Shown: in pieces, positions 56,037 through 57,002 of the stretch
Layout: the number at the start of each line of letters is the position of its first letter
Position numbering within the stretch: the first letter of the stretch is position 1
Source: Burkholderia ambifaria
GTDB taxonomy: Bacteria; Pseudomonadota; Gammaproteobacteria; Burkholderiales; Burkholderiaceae
Assembly (NCBI RefSeq): GCF_001443045.1
Contig: NZ_LKPJ01000010.1
Coordinates: 205,210 to 262,211 of the forward strand
Direction of reading: 5' to 3'
DNA length: 57,002 nucleotides
Notes under the pieces: generated by a model
Told to the model about the DNA's origin: nothing
The model's input: only the letters and a program-made list of their open reading frames with translations
Database searches by the model: none
Position numbers and translations under genes: made by a program

Positions 56037-56678
56037 TCAGATGATTGGAATGCAGTCTGCAAAGTCGATATGCAACTGTCGGACGGGCTGCATGTTCTCC
56101 GGGTCGCCGGAAAGCACGGACGCTAACTGAGCGGCAATGCAAGTAAGCCCGTTGGAGTTTTTCAGGACATCGATAGTCAGTTGTGGCGGATAGCCGCTGG
56201 CAGTTCTTGCGAGAGGGTGAAGTCCTCCATGTGTGTAGCTGTTCAGGGCTTTCCACGCGACATCACGAAACTTTTTCACCTGTTCAAGCAGGGATGTTGG
56301 CGCATCGCTGGTGTCCAGTTCCTTTAGCATGTCGGCCAGCATCCGCCCATCGTTCGCTCTCCGTGCATTCTCTTCAGTCAGCGGGGCACTGAGTTTTGCC
56401 ACCCAATTCTCGGATGCCGCATACAGCAACCAGATTCCTCGAACCAGAGACTCGTATTGCGGGCGAAGCAGCGAGAACCCGGACGCGTGAAGCCCGCTGG
56501 TGATGAGCATCAACACACCCATCGAGTGTTCGATTGATAGCAGTCCGGCTTGAAAGGAGACGGCGAATCGTTCGCCCTCTACCGGAACAAGGTTGCCAAT
56601 ATGCGCCGCGACCGCGCGGTGGAACTGAACCGTTTGATCGAGCGTGGCGGATAACCGATCTTCGTTTATGGTCAGCAT
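56037..56678 (-). CDS. Helical protein of unknown function (DUF6988-like)
   Basis: A 213-residue, mainly helical soluble protein. It begins MLTINEDRLSATLDQTVQFHRAVA and has IEHSMGVLMLITSGLHASGFSLLRPQYESLVRGIW and NSYTHGGLHPL. These resemble DUF6988 / DUF5677-type proteins, whose charged His and Arg motifs recall HEPN-like folds; I am not sure. It lies between the UDG-fold gene and the insertion sequence. The 182-base space before it on the left (55855-56036) holds no supported gene. Confidence 0.6.
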   Translation of the reverse strand: MLTINEDRLSATLDQTVQFHRAVAAHIGNLVPVEGERFAVSFQAGLLSIEHSMGVLMLITSGLHASGFSLLRPQYESLVRGIWLLYAASENWVAKLSAPLTEENARRANDGRMLADMLKELDTSDAPTSLLEQVKKFRDVAWKALNSYTHGGLHPLARTASGYPPQLTIDVLKNSNGLTCIAAQLASVLSGDPENMQPVRQLHIDFADCIPII

Positions 56679-56839
56679 GGATGGAATGGCGGCGTGTGGT
56701 GCTAAGTGGCGACCTTTGTCTCTGCATGGCGTCCTGCCACTGATATGCGATTGTAGATGCTATGTGGGAGGGCAGTGACAGCAAGCCCGACTGGAGTAAA
56801 ACGGGAGTTGCACACTCGTTTCTCCGAAGGAGCACGCAA
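56679..56839 (+). ncRNA. Non-coding leader of the IS110 element, possible bridge RNA
   Basis: IS110-group elements carry a structured bridge RNA in the non-coding end before the transposase gene. Here about 160 bases precede the transposase start, with a small foldable element (AAACGGGAGT near 56798 pairing with ACTCGTTT) just upstream of the ribosome binding site. The left end of the element cannot be fixed from this window. The RNA itself is inferred from family. Confidence 0.3.
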
Positions 56840-57002
56840 ATGGATACGCCTGACACAGCCCTCCGTGGGCAGAATACGACGGCAGGTGGCCGCCTGTACA
56901 TGGCTTTTGAACTGAGCGAGAAGAACTGGAAGCTCTCACTGGGTGATGGCCAGCGCGCGCCCAGCCGCTGTACAGTCGCAGCGGGTGATACCACGGCGGT
57001 TC
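56840..57002 (+). CDS. IS110-family transposase, N-terminal part
   Basis: The gene starts at ATG 56840 with AAGGAG upstream and runs off the window. It reads LYMAFELSEKNWKLSLGDGQRAPSRCTVAAGD, the typical N-terminal start of an IS110-type (DEDD, RuvC-like) transposase, with the first acidic position as Glu in AFELSEK. The element is probably whole beyond the edge. Confidence 0.75.
   Translation, partial: MDTPDTALRGQNTTAGGRLYMAFELSEKNWKLSLGDGQRAPSRCTVAAGDTTAV

Overview
The window looks like a chromosomal segment of a Burkholderia species, most likely of the Burkholderia cepacia complex. The reasons are very high GC with strong GC3 bias, the order recA-recX-DUF2889 gene-sucC-sucD-terC-pilin-pglL, and Burkholderia-type small genes (DUF1272, GFA, Cys-rich PAAR). 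All assignments come from reading the sequence; no database search was run.

Layout. (1) 1-6551: a catabolic cluster resembling rhizopine / O-methyl-inositol (moc/iol) genes: a truncated Gfo/Idh dehydrogenase and a porin-tail remnant at the left edge, two TIM-barrel isomerases, a LacI regulator, then a divergent three-component oxygenase set (membrane diiron desaturase-like protein, Rieske ferredoxin, FAD reductase). (2) 6.6-12.5 kb: the glycerol regulon glpF-glpK-glpD with glpR nearby and a clear GlpR-type operator upstream of glpD. (3) 12.7-31.3 kb: a mosaic of housekeeping and accessory genes: gamma-glutamyltransferase family, ferritin-like protein, PNPOx-like protein, RhlE-type helicase, triheme and diheme cytochromes c, CopD, galactonate dehydratase with a GntR regulator, a large bifunctional penicillin-binding protein, an orphan PAAR protein, an isonitrile-hydratase-like protein divergent from a GlxA-type regulator, a LysR regulator and a CAT-anticodon tRNA. 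(4) 31.4-45.1 kb: conserved core: MHS transporter, two-component system, recA (SOS box over its promoter), recX, sucCD, terC, type IV pilin and the O-oligosaccharyltransferase pglL.

(5) 45.2-57.0 kb: an accessory island with visibly lower GC. It starts at a reading frame that has lost its start codon and a cluster of TTGGACA repeats. It carries an LprI-domain protein, a small exported protein, a YbjN-like protein, then a type VI secretion cargo module: VgrG with a C-terminal extension, a phospholipase D effector overlapping it by ATGA, a Sel1-repeat lipoprotein as likely immunity protein, a small membrane protein and a second Cys-rich PAAR protein. Opposite to these lie a uracil-DNA-glycosylase-fold protein of unknown role and a helical protein. 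The window ends inside an IS110-family transposase gene.

The parts most worth a second look are the moc-like oxygenase cluster with its deletion scar, the VgrG-phospholipase D-immunity-PAAR module, the UDG-fold two-domain protein next to it, the phased TTGGACA repeats at the island edge, and the non-coding leader of the IS110 element, which may encode a bridge RNA.
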